Of a stretch of 64,000 bases of DNA, positions 1 through 7,412 are shown in pieces. The notes beneath the pieces were generated by a model. The model saw only the letters and a list, made by a program, of their open reading frames with translations, made no database searches and was not told the origin of the DNA. The position numbers and the translations under genes were made by a program. Origin of the DNA: Aerococcus sp. HMSC062A02 (GTDB lineage: Bacteria; Bacillota; Bacilli; Lactobacillales; Aerococcaceae); contig NZ_KV797949.1 in assembly GCF_001809535.1 (NCBI RefSeq), positions 1 through 64,000 on the forward strand, read 5' to 3'. How positions within the stretch are numbered: position 1 is the stretch's first letter; the number at the start of each line of letters is the position of its first letter.

Positions 1-53
1 TTCTATGGCTCTTTGCTCCAGAGGTCCACTTCTAGCCGTGCTCCCTCACACCC
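1..53 (-). repeat. Partial 112-bp palindromic repeat at the gntP stop codon
   Basis: Read on the minus strand, GGGTGTGAGG begins on the last base of the TAG stop of the GntP gene. It is followed about 30 bases later by CTCTGGAGCAAAG, which matches the 5' half of the nested palindromes found at 9829-10185. The 3' half lies outside the window, so the pairing cannot be confirmed here. Confidence 0.7.
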
Positions 54-1354
54 TAAGTGGTTATGAGATAGGCTAGGATGGCAAGTAGAGTGGCGCTGGC
101 TCCGATAGTAGCTTCGTAGCGGATGAGGGTCATTCGTTGGCGGAAGTTCAGATGGACACTACCGGCTGTCGCATGGAAGAAAGAACCGTGGGGGAGAGAG
201 TCCAAGACGGTAGCCCCAGCATGGAGCATAGCACCGGCTGGCAGAGGAGAAACTTGAGCGGCAATCAGACTAGGAGCAAAGCTTTGGCTGGCGATGCTGG
301 CCCCTGCCGTGGTTGAGGCTGTAGCGGCTCCCATGAAGAGACCAGATAAGGGGGCGAGGAGAAAGGCTGGCAATTGGAGGTATTGGAGGAGCTGACTGAG
401 ATCGCTTTGGAGCTGGGAAGCGGTGATAATGCCAGCGACGGTCCCAGTCCCAATCAAGAGCAAGCAAACGTCTTTGACTTGGTCCAGACCAAATTGACAG
501 TAGCTGATAAGCTGTTGACCTTGTCGGCAGGCCAATAAAGTGACCAGTCCACCTAGGGGCAGGGCAAGGATCGGATCAATGCTGAAACCGGCCAAGGGGC
601 GCAGGGCCAATAAAACCACCACTGTGAGGGGGCCGAGGAGGGCAGCCAGTAAGGTCGGACTTTGGTCGCTATTAGGGTTTTCAGAGGTCTGTCCTACCTG
701 TTTAGCGGTGGCTTCTGGCTTAGAAGCTTGCTCAGTGGGAAGACTTGACTTTTCGCGCTTGCGGTTGAGGCTTTGAGCTAAGAGGAGGGTTACTAGGCCA
801 GCTACTAGGGCAGGAATGAGATTTTGTAGGATGAGCCGGCTAAGGTCCACATCGAAGCTAGCCGCAACAGCCAAGGTGTTAGGGTTGGGGGAGATGAGGT
901 TTCCGGCCTTGCCCCCGCCGATCATGGCGAGGAGGGTGGCTTCTCTGCTGATCTGGCTCTGCTGGCAGATGGCTAAGGCAATGGGGGCGACAGTAATCAC
1001 AGTGATGTCAATGAAAACGCCGATGCTACAAATTAAGAGGCTAGCGAGGATTAGGGCAGCTAGCGCACGTTTTTGCCCGAGGCCTTTGACAATAGCCTGA
1101 GCAATGCGATGGGCAGAGCCGGTCTGAACGAGACAGCCCACCGGGACACCCGAGGCTAGGATACGGAGGATGGCGCTCATCATGGAGGAAGCACCATCGA
1201 CCATTGTTGTTATAGCCTGGCTCAGACTAGCACCCCCTAAGAGGGCACCAACTAAGGCACCGACCATGAGGGCATAGGGGGCAGGGAGTTTTTTGAGGAT
1301 GAGCAAGAGAGCGATAAGGAGGGCAGCTAAGGCGCCAAAACTAGAAATAAACAT
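53..1354 (-). CDS. GntP-family permease, probable glycerate transporter
   Basis: A 433-residue polytopic membrane protein of the GntP (gluconate/glycerate:H+ symporter) family. It consists almost entirely of hydrophobic segments, with one polar cytoplasmic loop near residues 195-230 rich in Lys, Glu, Ser and Gln. A conserved GGGKAGNLISPNPNT stretch lies near residues 145-160. The start is the ATG at 1354, because a GGAGG lies 8 bases upstream; the in-frame TTG at 1369 overlaps that site. It is divergent from a glycerate kinase, which suggests glycerate as substrate. Substrate assignment rests on context only; gluconate or another hydroxy acid is possible. A palindromic repeat starts directly at its stop codon. 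Confidence 0.85.
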   Translation of the reverse strand: MFISSFGALAALLIALLLILKKLPAPYALMVGALVGALLGGASLSQAITTMVDGASSMMSAILRILASGVPVGCLVQTGSAHRIAQAIVKGLGQKRALAALILASLLICSIGVFIDITVITVAPIALAICQQSQISREATLLAMIGGGKAGNLISPNPNTLAVAASFDVDLSRLILQNLIPALVAGLVTLLLAQSLNRKREKSSLPTEQASKPEATAKQVGQTSENPNSDQSPTLLAALLGPLTVVVLLALRPLAGFSIDPILALPLGGLVTLLACRQGQQLISYCQFGLDQVKDVCLLLIGTGTVAGIITASQLQSDLSQLLQYLQLPAFLLAPLSGLFMGAATASTTAGASIASQSFAPSLIAAQVSPLPAGAMLHAGATVLDSLPHGSFFHATAGSVHLNFRQRMTLIRYEATIGASATLLAILAYLITT

Positions 1355-1390
1355 GGTATAGGCCTCCAATCTAGGGCTTAGGACTCGAAA

Positions 1391-1413
1391 TATAATGTAA
1401 GGGCTTTTATAAT
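1391..1413. promoter_or_regulatory. Divergent promoter region with degenerate cre-like site
   Basis: The 94-bp gap between gntP and glycerate kinase contains TATAAT at 1391 and again at 1408. A TGTAAGGGCTTTTA sequence at 1396-1409 resembles a catabolite-responsive element but lacks the central CG. It could be a weak cre or an operator of another regulator. Confidence 0.35.
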
Positions 1414-1448
1414 TAGGATACCATAGACTGACTATAGGAGGTAATGAT

Positions 1449-2588
1449 ATGAAAATTATTCTCGCACCTGATTCCTTTAAGGAGGCCTTAACAGCCCAAG
1501 AAGTCTGTCAGGCGATGGCAGCTGGAATTCATCGCGCCTGCCCAGAAGCAAAAATCCAGGCCCTCCCCATGGCGGATGGGGGTGAAGGAACGGTTCAGGC
1601 TCTCTTAGCGGCCCGCGGAGGGAGCTTGGAGAGGTCCTGGGTAACTGGCCCCCAAGCTAGGCAAAAAGTCCAGGCAGCATGGGGGCGTCTGGCGGACGGG
1701 GAGACAGCTGTAATTGAAATGGCAGCCGCTTCAGGTTTGGAACTGTTAGGGCGAGCTGAACGCAATCCCTGGCACACAACAACTTATGGCACGGGTGAAT
1801 TGATTCAAGTAGCGCTGGATGCAGGCTGTCGTAAAATTATCTTAGGGATTGGCGGTAGCGCGACCAATGATGCTGGCGTGGGGATGGCCATGGCCCTTGG
1901 TGGCCGCTTCCTCGATGACCAGGGGCAGTCGATTGGATGGGGTGGCGGGGCTTTAGCCGATCTTGCTCAGATTGACCTCAGTCAGCTGGATCCCCGGCTC
2001 AAGCATACGGAAATTCTGGTCGCTTCCGATGTGACCAATCCCTTAGTGGGGGACCAGGGGGCAGCGGCGATTTTTGGTCCGCAGAAGGGGGCAGACCCTG
2101 CCATGGTAGCAGCCCTTGACCGCCATCTGAACCAGCTCACTGTCTGTGCGATGAGAGACTTGAGCCTCGACTGGGACATGGCCCACTACCCAGGAGGCGG
2201 CGCCGCTGGGGGCTTGGGAGCTGGCTTAAAGGCCTTTCTTGGCGCCCAGATCCAGTCCGGTATTGACCTAGTCATTGCCGAAAGCCAGCTCGCCTATCAT
2301 TGCCAAGATGCCGACTATCTCTTGACGGGCGAAGGCTCCTTAGATGGTCAAAGTGTCTTCGGTAAGACACCCCAGGGCGTGGCTCAGATCGGACGGGCGG
2401 CTGGCGTCCCAGTGATTGCCCTAGCTGGCCGAATCGGACCAGGGGCGCAGGCCCTCTACGATGAAGGTGTCCAGGCGCTCTTTGCTATTGGCCGAGAGCC
2501 AAGTTCTCTGGAGACTGCCTTAACCGAGACTGGGAGAAATCTTGAAAGAACTTGTGAAAACATTATGCGCTTGCTCACTATGCGCTAG
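1449..2588 (+). CDS. Glycerate kinase
   Basis: A 379-residue type-1 glycerate kinase (GckA/GlxK family) that phosphorylates D-glycerate with ATP, feeding lower glycolysis. The N-terminal ILAPDSFKEALTA and the Gly-rich GIGGSATNDAGVGMAMALGG near residue 135 are family signatures, with GGGAAGGLGAGL further on. Length is normal for the family. AGGAGG lies 7 bases before the ATG. It is divergently transcribed from a GntP permease, forming a two-gene uptake and phosphorylation unit. It is cytoplasmic and shows no oddities. Confidence 0.93.
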   Translation: MKIILAPDSFKEALTAQEVCQAMAAGIHRACPEAKIQALPMADGGEGTVQALLAARGGSLERSWVTGPQARQKVQAAWGRLADGETAVIEMAAASGLELLGRAERNPWHTTTYGTGELIQVALDAGCRKIILGIGGSATNDAGVGMAMALGGRFLDDQGQSIGWGGGALADLAQIDLSQLDPRLKHTEILVASDVTNPLVGDQGAAAIFGPQKGADPAMVAALDRHLNQLTVCAMRDLSLDWDMAHYPGGGAAGGLGAGLKAFLGAQIQSGIDLVIAESQLAYHCQDADYLLTGEGSLDGQSVFGKTPQGVAQIGRAAGVPVIALAGRIGPGAQALYDEGVQALFAIGREPSSLETALTETGRNLERTCENIMRLLTMR

Positions 2589-2900
2589 TCAATTTTGGAC
2601 TGTAAGTCCAATAAGGATTCGAGACTAATGAAAAGAGAAATAAATTCATGAGATAGTGCTGTCAAAATATAGGTGTTCTCTTTATATCGGTTGACAGCGA
2701 TATAATTTTATTGAAATACAATATTTGTTCTGTTAATAATTTCTCAAAGTAATCAAATGCTGGCACTTCTTTATTATTTTCACATAAATAAGTACAAGTA
2801 GCTATAGTAACTGCTTACAATTATGATAATTTGAATTTGTTTTCTCATTCACATTCCCCGTTATGTCTCTATTTTTTATTAGTTATAGCTATGAATAAAA
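2589..2900. other. AT-rich intergenic stretch
   Basis: About 310 bases between glycerate kinase and kbl. A short hairpin TTGGACTGTAAGTCCAA follows the glycerate kinase stop but has no T-run, so it is not a convincing terminator. No open frame with a ribosome site is apparent and composition is strongly AT-rich. Nothing else is seen. Confidence 0.5.
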
Positions 2901-2959
2901 TTGAATATTAGTTAAAGCTTGGTATACTAGTATCGAAAACATAAATGTAAGCGCTTTTA
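2901..2959 (+). promoter_or_regulatory. Promoter and cre site upstream of kbl
   Basis: TTGAAT (2901-2906) and TATACT (2923-2928) are separated by 16 bases. A near-consensus cre, TGTAAGCGCTTTTA, lies at 2946-2959 just downstream, a position expected for CcpA repression of threonine catabolism. Confidence 0.65.
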
Positions 2960-2978
2960 TAGAAAGGTTGGTCGTCTT

Positions 2979-4169
2979 ATGACAAGTAAAATATTAGAAA
3001 ATTTTCTTGAAGAGAATTTACAAGATTTAAGGGCAAAGGGACTATACAACGAAATTGATACAGTCCAAGGTCCTAATGGTGCCGAGATTCAGATTAATGG
3101 GAAGTCTTTAATTAATATGTCTTCAAATAATTATCTAGGTTTCGCTAATGATGACCGTTTAAAACAAGCAGCTATTGAGGCGACCGAGCAATATGGAGTG
3201 GGGGCTGGAGCCGTTCGAACAATTAATGGTACTCAAACTATCCATAATCAATTAGAAAAAAGAATTGCTTCCTTTAAAGGAACTGAAGCAGCGATTGCCT
3301 TCCAGTCAGGCTTTAATTGTAATATGGGAGCGATTTCTGCTGTTATGGGTAAGCAAGATGCTATTTTGTCTGATGAATTAAACCATGCATCCATCATTGA
3401 TGGCTGTCGCTTATCGGGTGCCAAGATCATTCGTGTGAAACACCAAGATATGGAAGACTTACGAGCTAAGGCCAAAGAAGCTGTGGAAAGTGGACAATAC
3501 GATAAGATTATGTATATTACAGATGGTGTATTCTCTATGGATGGTGATATTGCTAAGTTAGATGAAAGTATAGAGATTGCTGAAGAATTCGATCTAATTA
3601 CTTATGTCGATGATGCCCATGGTTCAGGCGTGACAGGCGACGGTCATGGGACAGTAAAACACTTTGGCTTGGAAGACCGGATTGATTTTCAAATTGGGAC
3701 CTTATCTAAAGCTATTGGTGTTGTCGGAGGTTATGTAGCAGGAACTAAGGATCTTATTGATTGGCTTAAGGTCAGGGCACGGCCTTTCCTCTTCTCAACC
3801 TCACTCACCCCTTCTGCAGCAAATGCCTGTATCAAAGCTTTTGATATCATGACAGAGTCTAATGAAGCAGTAGAAAAACTTTGGGATAACGGTAATTACC
3901 TCAAGCAAGGTTTGAAGGATTTGGGCTTCGATATTGGTCATTCAGAGACTCCTATCACCCCATGTATTATTGGAGAAGAGAAATTAACGCAGAAGTTCTC
4001 CTCTGCTTTAATCCAAGAAGGTGTCTATGCCAAATCGATCGTCTTCCCAACTGTTCCACGGGGGACGGGGCGGGTTCGTAACATGCCAACCGCAGCTCAT
4101 ACCAAAGAAGAACTCGATCAAGTATTAAAGATATACGAAAAAGTTGGTAAAGAACTTGGTGTCATTTAG
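2979..4169 (+). CDS. kbl: Glycine C-acetyltransferase (2-amino-3-ketobutyrate CoA ligase)
   Basis: A 396-residue PLP enzyme of the alpha-oxoamine synthase family. It cleaves 2-amino-3-ketobutyrate with CoA into glycine and acetyl-CoA, the second step of threonine degradation. The PLP lysine is visible in GTLSKAIG as K244, and SSNNYLGFA and the Asp of YVDDAHGSG are typical. Length matches bacterial Kbl. It precedes tdh by 9 bases, so the two products act in sequence and are probably co-translated. Regulation by CcpA is inferred from the cre at 2946. Confidence 0.95.
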   Translation: MTSKILENFLEENLQDLRAKGLYNEIDTVQGPNGAEIQINGKSLINMSSNNYLGFANDDRLKQAAIEATEQYGVGAGAVRTINGTQTIHNQLEKRIASFKGTEAAIAFQSGFNCNMGAISAVMGKQDAILSDELNHASIIDGCRLSGAKIIRVKHQDMEDLRAKAKEAVESGQYDKIMYITDGVFSMDGDIAKLDESIEIAEEFDLITYVDDAHGSGVTGDGHGTVKHFGLEDRIDFQIGTLSKAIGVVGGYVAGTKDLIDWLKVRARPFLFSTSLTPSAANACIKAFDIMTESNEAVEKLWDNGNYLKQGLKDLGFDIGHSETPITPCIIGEEKLTQKFSSALIQEGVYAKSIVFPTVPRGTGRVRNMPTAAHTKEELDQVLKIYEKVGKELGVI

Positions 4170-4178
4170 GAGGTTACT

Positions 4179-5123
4179 ATGAAAAAAATACTGATTACAG
4201 GTGCCTTGGGTCAAATTGGAACAGCCTTAACGTTAAGGCTACGTGAAGTCTATGGGATAGATAATGTATTAGCAAGTGATATTCGCCGTGATGACCAGTC
4301 GCCAGTTTGCCAAGAGGGATATTTTGAAGAACTTGATGTTATGGATCGTGAAGCAATGGGTGCTCTGGTTGAGAAATATGAGATTGATTCTCTGATTCAT
4401 TTAGCAGCACTGCTATCTGCAGTCGCAGAAGAAAAGCCCAACTTGGCTTGGGAATTAAATATGGGAGGCTTAGTCAATGCCTTAGAAGTGGCCCGTCAAT
4501 ATGACCTACACTTCTTTACTCCTAGCTCCATTGGGTCGTTTGGACCAGAAACACCAAAGGACCAAACGCCCCAGGACACCTTGCAAAGACCAACAACGAT
4601 GTATGGCGTGACAAAGGTGAGCGGGGAAATTCTCTGTGATTATTATTTCACGAAGTTCGGTGTCGACACACGTGGGGTCCGTTTCCCTGGTTTGATTAGT
4701 TATGAGGCTCTGCCAGGTGGGGGAACCACAGACTATGCAGTGGAAATTTTCTATGAAGCCCTTAAGAATAAGTCTTATACTAGCTTTATTGACAAAGGCA
4801 CCTACATGGACATGATGTACATGCCGGATGCCATTAACTGTATCATTAAATTAATGGAAGCACCTGCTGAGAACTTAGTTCATCGCAATGCCTTTAATGT
4901 CAGTGCGATGAGTTTTGAACCAGAGGAAATTGCAGCAGAAATTAGAAAACATATTCCTGACTTCAAGATAGATTATCAGGTCGATCCCGGTCGACAGGGT
5001 ATTGCTGAAAGTTGGCCCAATGCCTTAGATGTGAGTGCTGCTAAAGAGGAGTGGGGCTTTAGTCCAGACTATGACCTAGCAGCAATGACCAAAGACATGT
5101 TGGAAAAATTATCAGTGAAGTAG
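4179..5123 (+). CDS. tdh: NAD-dependent L-threonine 3-dehydrogenase, SDR type
   Basis: A 314-residue extended short-chain dehydrogenase (epimerase-like), the non-zinc form of threonine dehydrogenase. It oxidises L-threonine to 2-amino-3-ketobutyrate for Kbl. The Rossmann motif GALGQIG sits at residues 7-13, and the catalytic YxxxK is Y142/K146 in MYGVTK. An aggagg ribosome site overlaps the end of kbl. Family knowledge plus the kbl neighbour make the assignment firm over generic UDP-sugar epimerases. Confidence 0.93.
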   Translation: MKKILITGALGQIGTALTLRLREVYGIDNVLASDIRRDDQSPVCQEGYFEELDVMDREAMGALVEKYEIDSLIHLAALLSAVAEEKPNLAWELNMGGLVNALEVARQYDLHFFTPSSIGSFGPETPKDQTPQDTLQRPTTMYGVTKVSGEILCDYYFTKFGVDTRGVRFPGLISYEALPGGGTTDYAVEIFYEALKNKSYTSFIDKGTYMDMMYMPDAINCIIKLMEAPAENLVHRNAFNVSAMSFEPEEIAAEIRKHIPDFKIDYQVDPGRQGIAESWPNALDVSAAKEEWGFSPDYDLAAMTKDMLEKLSVK

Positions 5124-5191
5124 TCGTCTAGACTGGGAAGTAGTGATGAGGGGATGAGCCTTTGCCCATTCCCTTGATTTATAAAGTTTTA

Positions 5192-5205
5192 TGTAAACGC
5201 TTTCT
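5192..5205 (+). promoter_or_regulatory. cre site before the SstT-like symporter
   Basis: TGTAAACGCTTTCT matches the cre consensus and lies about 20 bases before the ribosome site of the symporter. The symporter therefore seems to have its own CcpA control besides that of kbl. Confidence 0.6.
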
Positions 5206-5226
5206 ATAAAAGTTGGAGGAAAACTT

Positions 5227-6447
5227 ATGACTGAGCAAAACAAAAAAAGAAAATTAGGACTCGTTCCAAAACTGTTGATTGCTATTGTATTGGGGGTAAT
5301 TTTCGGTCAACTAAATTTTGTGCCAGAATGGGCCTTACGTGCTTTTGTGACTTTTTCAGCCATCTTCTCAAGTTTTTTAAATTTCATCATTCCTTTTATG
5401 ATTTTAGGTTTAGTGATTAAAGGCATTGCCGATTTAAGTGAAGGAGCAGGGAAATTATTGGGACTAACGGCTTTAATTTCTTATGGCTCGACGCTTATAG
5501 CTGGAAGCTTAGCCTATCTTGTTTCGATTACGATCTTTCCCTATTTTATTACTTCAGATTTAGTACAAAAATTAACAGATGCTGGTGAGGGGCTAACACC
5601 TATCTTTGAAATCCCTTTGGAACCATTTTTTGATGTGACTGGTGCTATTATCTTTGCCTTTATGATTGGCTTAGGTATCTCTTGGTTAAAAACTAAAGGA
5701 CGTGGACAGGTACTTTATGAGGGATTTAGTGACTTTGGCGACATTATCATGCAAGTTTTGGCCAAAGTGATTATTCCGCTACTTCCGCTTTATATCTTTG
5801 GAAATTTCGCTAACTTATCCTATTCAGGCTCCGTTTTCACTATCCTTAATGTCTTCTGGAAAGTCTTTATCGTTGTCTTAGTTCTCCATTTATTATATGT
5901 GAGTGCTATATTTGTAGTTGCTGGTTTGTATGCAGGAAAAAATCCACTCACCCTTATTAAAAACCAGATACCAGGTTATGTGACAGCTGTCGGGACCCAG
6001 TCATCTGCGGCTACAATCCCTGTTAATGTGGAGGCAGCAAAAAACAACGGTGTTTCTGAAGATATCCGAAATTTTGTTGTTCCACTTTGTGCGACGATTC
6101 ATTTAGCGGGATCAATGATTACAATCACTTGCTGTTCGATGACCCTCTTGTTGATGTATGATATGCCACATCCATTTACTATGATTCTTGGCTTTATCAT
6201 GATGCTAGGAGTAGCTATGGTCGCAGCGCCAGGTGCACCAGGTGGAGCAATTATGTCAGCCCTGCCCTTCCTACCAATGGTTGGCATTGTTTCAGATACT
6301 ATGCAACAATTGATGATCTCACTTTATATTACACAAGATAGCTTCGGGACAGCAGCTAACGTATCGGGAGATAATGCGATCGCAGTTATCGTTGATCGCA
6401 TTCACAGCCAGAAAATAAAGTCCACACCAACTAGCGTAGAGGACTGA
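5227..6447 (+). CDS. sstT: Serine/threonine:Na+ symporter, DAACS family
   Basis: A 406-residue membrane protein of the dicarboxylate/amino acid:cation symporter family, with about eight hydrophobic segments plus re-entrant loops. GTQSSAATIPVN near residues 257-268 and the later CATIHLAGSMI and QDSFGTAANVSGD stretches correspond to the substrate- and sodium-binding hairpins. Context behind kbl-tdh argues for threonine/serine uptake (SstT-like) rather than glutamate. The start has GGAGG 8 bases before the ATG. An intrinsic terminator follows. Confidence 0.85.
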   Translation: MTEQNKKRKLGLVPKLLIAIVLGVIFGQLNFVPEWALRAFVTFSAIFSSFLNFIIPFMILGLVIKGIADLSEGAGKLLGLTALISYGSTLIAGSLAYLVSITIFPYFITSDLVQKLTDAGEGLTPIFEIPLEPFFDVTGAIIFAFMIGLGISWLKTKGRGQVLYEGFSDFGDIIMQVLAKVIIPLLPLYIFGNFANLSYSGSVFTILNVFWKVFIVVLVLHLLYVSAIFVVAGLYAGKNPLTLIKNQIPGYVTAVGTQSSAATIPVNVEAAKNNGVSEDIRNFVVPLCATIHLAGSMITITCCSMTLLLMYDMPHPFTMILGFIMMLGVAMVAAPGAPGGAIMSALPFLPMVGIVSDTMQQLMISLYITQDSFGTAANVSGDNAIAVIVDRIHSQKIKSTPTSVED

Positions 6448-6456
6448 CAGACTTTT

Positions 6457-6488
6457 GAGGTTAGTAGTATGACTGCTAGCCTCTTTTT
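6457..6488 (+). terminator. Intrinsic terminator after the symporter
   Basis: GAGGTTAGTAG and CTGCTAGCCTC form a stem with loop TATGA, followed by TTTTT. It ends the threonine-utilisation unit. Confidence 0.85.
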
Positions 6489-6760
6489 AAATACAAATGT
6501 TGTATATTAAAAGCTATAAGCTTATTCAAACAAATTAAAATTTCATCATAGCCTGCTCAGAAACCCAAAACTTTGATATTAGCCTTTTCACAAACTTTTT
6601 GTATGGCTATAGGGAATCATTATGAAAGATTTTACCCAAGAAGTGAGAATTAGCAGGAGTTTAAGCTAGGGGAATGAGAAAACGAAGAGAAAAGGGCTCC
6701 CTTAATTATTGCTTAACTTTTCACATAGGGGTCTATTAATGGTAATCTGAAGGTGAATCT
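6489..6760. other. Intergenic region before the flavin reductase
   Basis: About 270 AT-rich bases. A weak promoter candidate (TTGCTT at 6709, TATTAA at 6734, spacing 19) precedes the flavoprotein operon. I see no cre or strong hairpin. Confidence 0.35.
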
Positions 6761-6790
6761 ATGACTAAAAAATGGAGGTTATTCGAATGA
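6761..6790 (+). CDS. Possible 9-codon leader ORF coupled to the flavin reductase
   Basis: ATG at 6761 has an AAGGTGA 5 bases upstream and encodes MTKKWRLFE, ending in a TGA that overlaps the ATG of the next gene (ATGA). The downstream gene's own GGAGG lies inside it. This could be a translational coupling leader. It is tiny and may be chance. Confidence 0.3.
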   Translation: MTKKWRLFE

Positions 6791-7398
6791 AGCTTGCAGC
6801 GATTGTAGGGACCAATTCCGACCGGTCCACGAATCGAAAGTTGTTACAGTTTATGGCCAAGCATTTCAGCGACCAAGCTGAGATTGAAGTTCTAGAAATT
6901 GCCGACTGTCCTGCCTTTAACGAACCTAAGGATAAGACAGCACCTGCTCCTATCCAAGACTTAGCGGATAAGATTGAGGCAGCAGACGGGGTGATTATTT
7001 CAACACCAGAATATGACCACTCGATTACCGCAGCCTTGAAGAGCGTATTAGAATGGTTCTCTTACAGTGTCCAACCCTTAATTGATAAGCCTGTTATGAT
7101 TACCGGTGCTTCTCTCGGCTCGCTCGGTTCTTCCCGTGCCCAAGCTCACCTGCGCCAAATCCTGGATGCACCAGAAATCCAAGCACGCGTGATGCCTAGT
7201 TCAGAATTCTTGCTGGGACGTTCTGGGGATGCTTTTGACAGTGAAGGGAAGCTAGTGTATGAAGACAAAGTGACAGAATTAGAAGATGTCTTCGAAGAAT
7301 TCCTACACTTTGTGGATATTACCCAGAAGTTAACGAGTGAACAGAAGACACGTCGGGCTAAGAAAGAAAGCTTTTCTTGGAAAGATATTGTAGACTAG
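6787..7398 (+). CDS. NADPH-dependent FMN reductase family protein
   Basis: A 203-residue flavodoxin-fold protein of the NADPH-dependent FMN reductase family. IVGTNSDRSTNRKLL at the N-terminus is the phosphate-binding loop, followed by STPEYDHSITAALKSVLEWF and GASLGSLGSSRAQ. The start at 6787 is preferred because GGAGG at 6774-6778 is 8 bases upstream and would be buried in the longer frame from 6772. It closely resembles residues 1-180 of the next protein, so the two arose by duplication. It probably supplies reduced flavin or interacts with the fumarate-reductase-like neighbour. The true electron acceptor is unknown. Confidence 0.85.
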   Translation: MKLAAIVGTNSDRSTNRKLLQFMAKHFSDQAEIEVLEIADCPAFNEPKDKTAPAPIQDLADKIEAADGVIISTPEYDHSITAALKSVLEWFSYSVQPLIDKPVMITGASLGSLGSSRAQAHLRQILDAPEIQARVMPSSEFLLGRSGDAFDSEGKLVYEDKVTELEDVFEEFLHFVDITQKLTSEQKTRRAKKESFSWKDIVD

Positions 7399-7412
7399 GG
7401 AGGAGATAAGCA

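Noticed and set aside
5140-5165. Terminator between tdh and the symporter
   Set aside because: The GGGATGAGC/GCCCATTCCC stem is mismatched and lacks a T-run, so I did not annotate it.
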